5,343 bases of DNA. Source: an uncultured Bacillota bacterium (lineage in GTDB: Bacteria; Bacillota_A; Clostridia; Peptostreptococcales; Anaerovoracaceae). Positions 5,266-5,343 of this stretch are shown here, piece after piece. The translations under genes and the position numbers were made by a program. The notes below the pieces were generated by a model. It was given only the letters and a program-made list of their open reading frames with translations. It did no database searches and was not told the DNA's origin. The stretch is from contig CAMOWO010000062.1 in the NCBI GenBank assembly GCA_946628525.1, positions 1 through 5,343 of the forward strand, written 5' to 3'. Numbering within the stretch: the first letter of the stretch is position 1; every line of letters begins with the position of its first letter.

Positions 5266-5343
5266 GGCGATGCTAGACGCGGCGACTGATGATCACCACG
5301 GTTTGCTCGCAGAGAATCGAACCCCAGAGAAACTCGCCTTGAT
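5266..5343. repeat. Second left arm of the palindromic repeat, cut by the window end
   Basis: Bases 5266-5317 repeat 4971-5022 exactly (52 bp) and bases 5318-5343 repeat 5106-5131 exactly (26 bp), so 78 bp are identical to copy 1 with the 83-bp segment removed. The outer part of copy 1's arm (4956-4970) is missing: different sequence (5239-5265, including a small CCAAG/CTTGG stem at 5237-5256) precedes it. The copies are in the same orientation, 295 bp apart (212 bp without the insert). Identity without a single change suggests recent duplication or continuing homogenisation. Confidence 0.88.

Noticed and set aside
5040..5276. 78-codon + strand reading frame as an independent gene
   Set aside because: It starts with GTG inside the 83-bp hairpin segment, has no convincing ribosome binding site, shows no recognised domain and runs through both arms of the palindrome. 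It is treated as repeat content and discussed as a finding only.
5284..5335. Minus-strand tRNA 3' half (GGGGTTCGATTCTC resembles a T-arm)
   Set aside because: The T-stem would rely on G-U pairs, and no acceptor, anticodon arm or CCA end can be fitted; the resemblance is explained by the palindrome arm.

Overview
The window looks like the origin-proximal part of a chromosome from a mid-GC member of the Bacillota, most likely an anaerobic Clostridia lineage; genus cannot be set from sequence alone. Reasons: the gene order mnmG-rsmG-parA-parB, Soj/Spo0J-type ParA and ParB, two perfect copies of the 16-bp parS site TGTTTCACGTGAAACA, and AGGAGG-type ribosome binding sites.

All five genes that start here read on the + strand. 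Positions 2-442 are the 3' end of mnmG (tRNA wobble uridine modification). It overlaps rsmG (435-1142, 16S rRNA m7G methyltransferase) by 8 nt. After rsmG, a perfect 26-bp palindrome followed by a T-rich tract holds the first parS inside what also looks like an intrinsic terminator. A sigma-A-type promoter (1199-1227) then serves parA (1267-2037) and parB (2039-2938), which are one nucleotide apart. A second parS (2946-2961) follows parB and sits just ahead of the ribosome binding site of a SprT-like zinc metalloprotease-fold gene (2976-3485). ParA, ParB and the two parS sites form a complete chromosome-segregation module; the SprT-like gene is an uncommon passenger behind it.

A strong promoter (3525-3553), a leader containing a terminator-like hairpin (3562-3612) and a good ribosome binding site precede an NhaC-family membrane antiporter (3645-4994).

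The last 390 bases are accessory sequence. A long imperfect inverted repeat (4956-5238, about 59 base pairs in paired blocks) begins inside the antiporter gene and supplies its last 12 codons and stop. Its left arm is split by an 83-bp segment (5023-5105) that contains two hairpins. A second left arm, without that segment, starts at 5266 and runs off the end of the window, so the region is at least a partial tandem of a palindromic repeat. This is the least explained part of the window.
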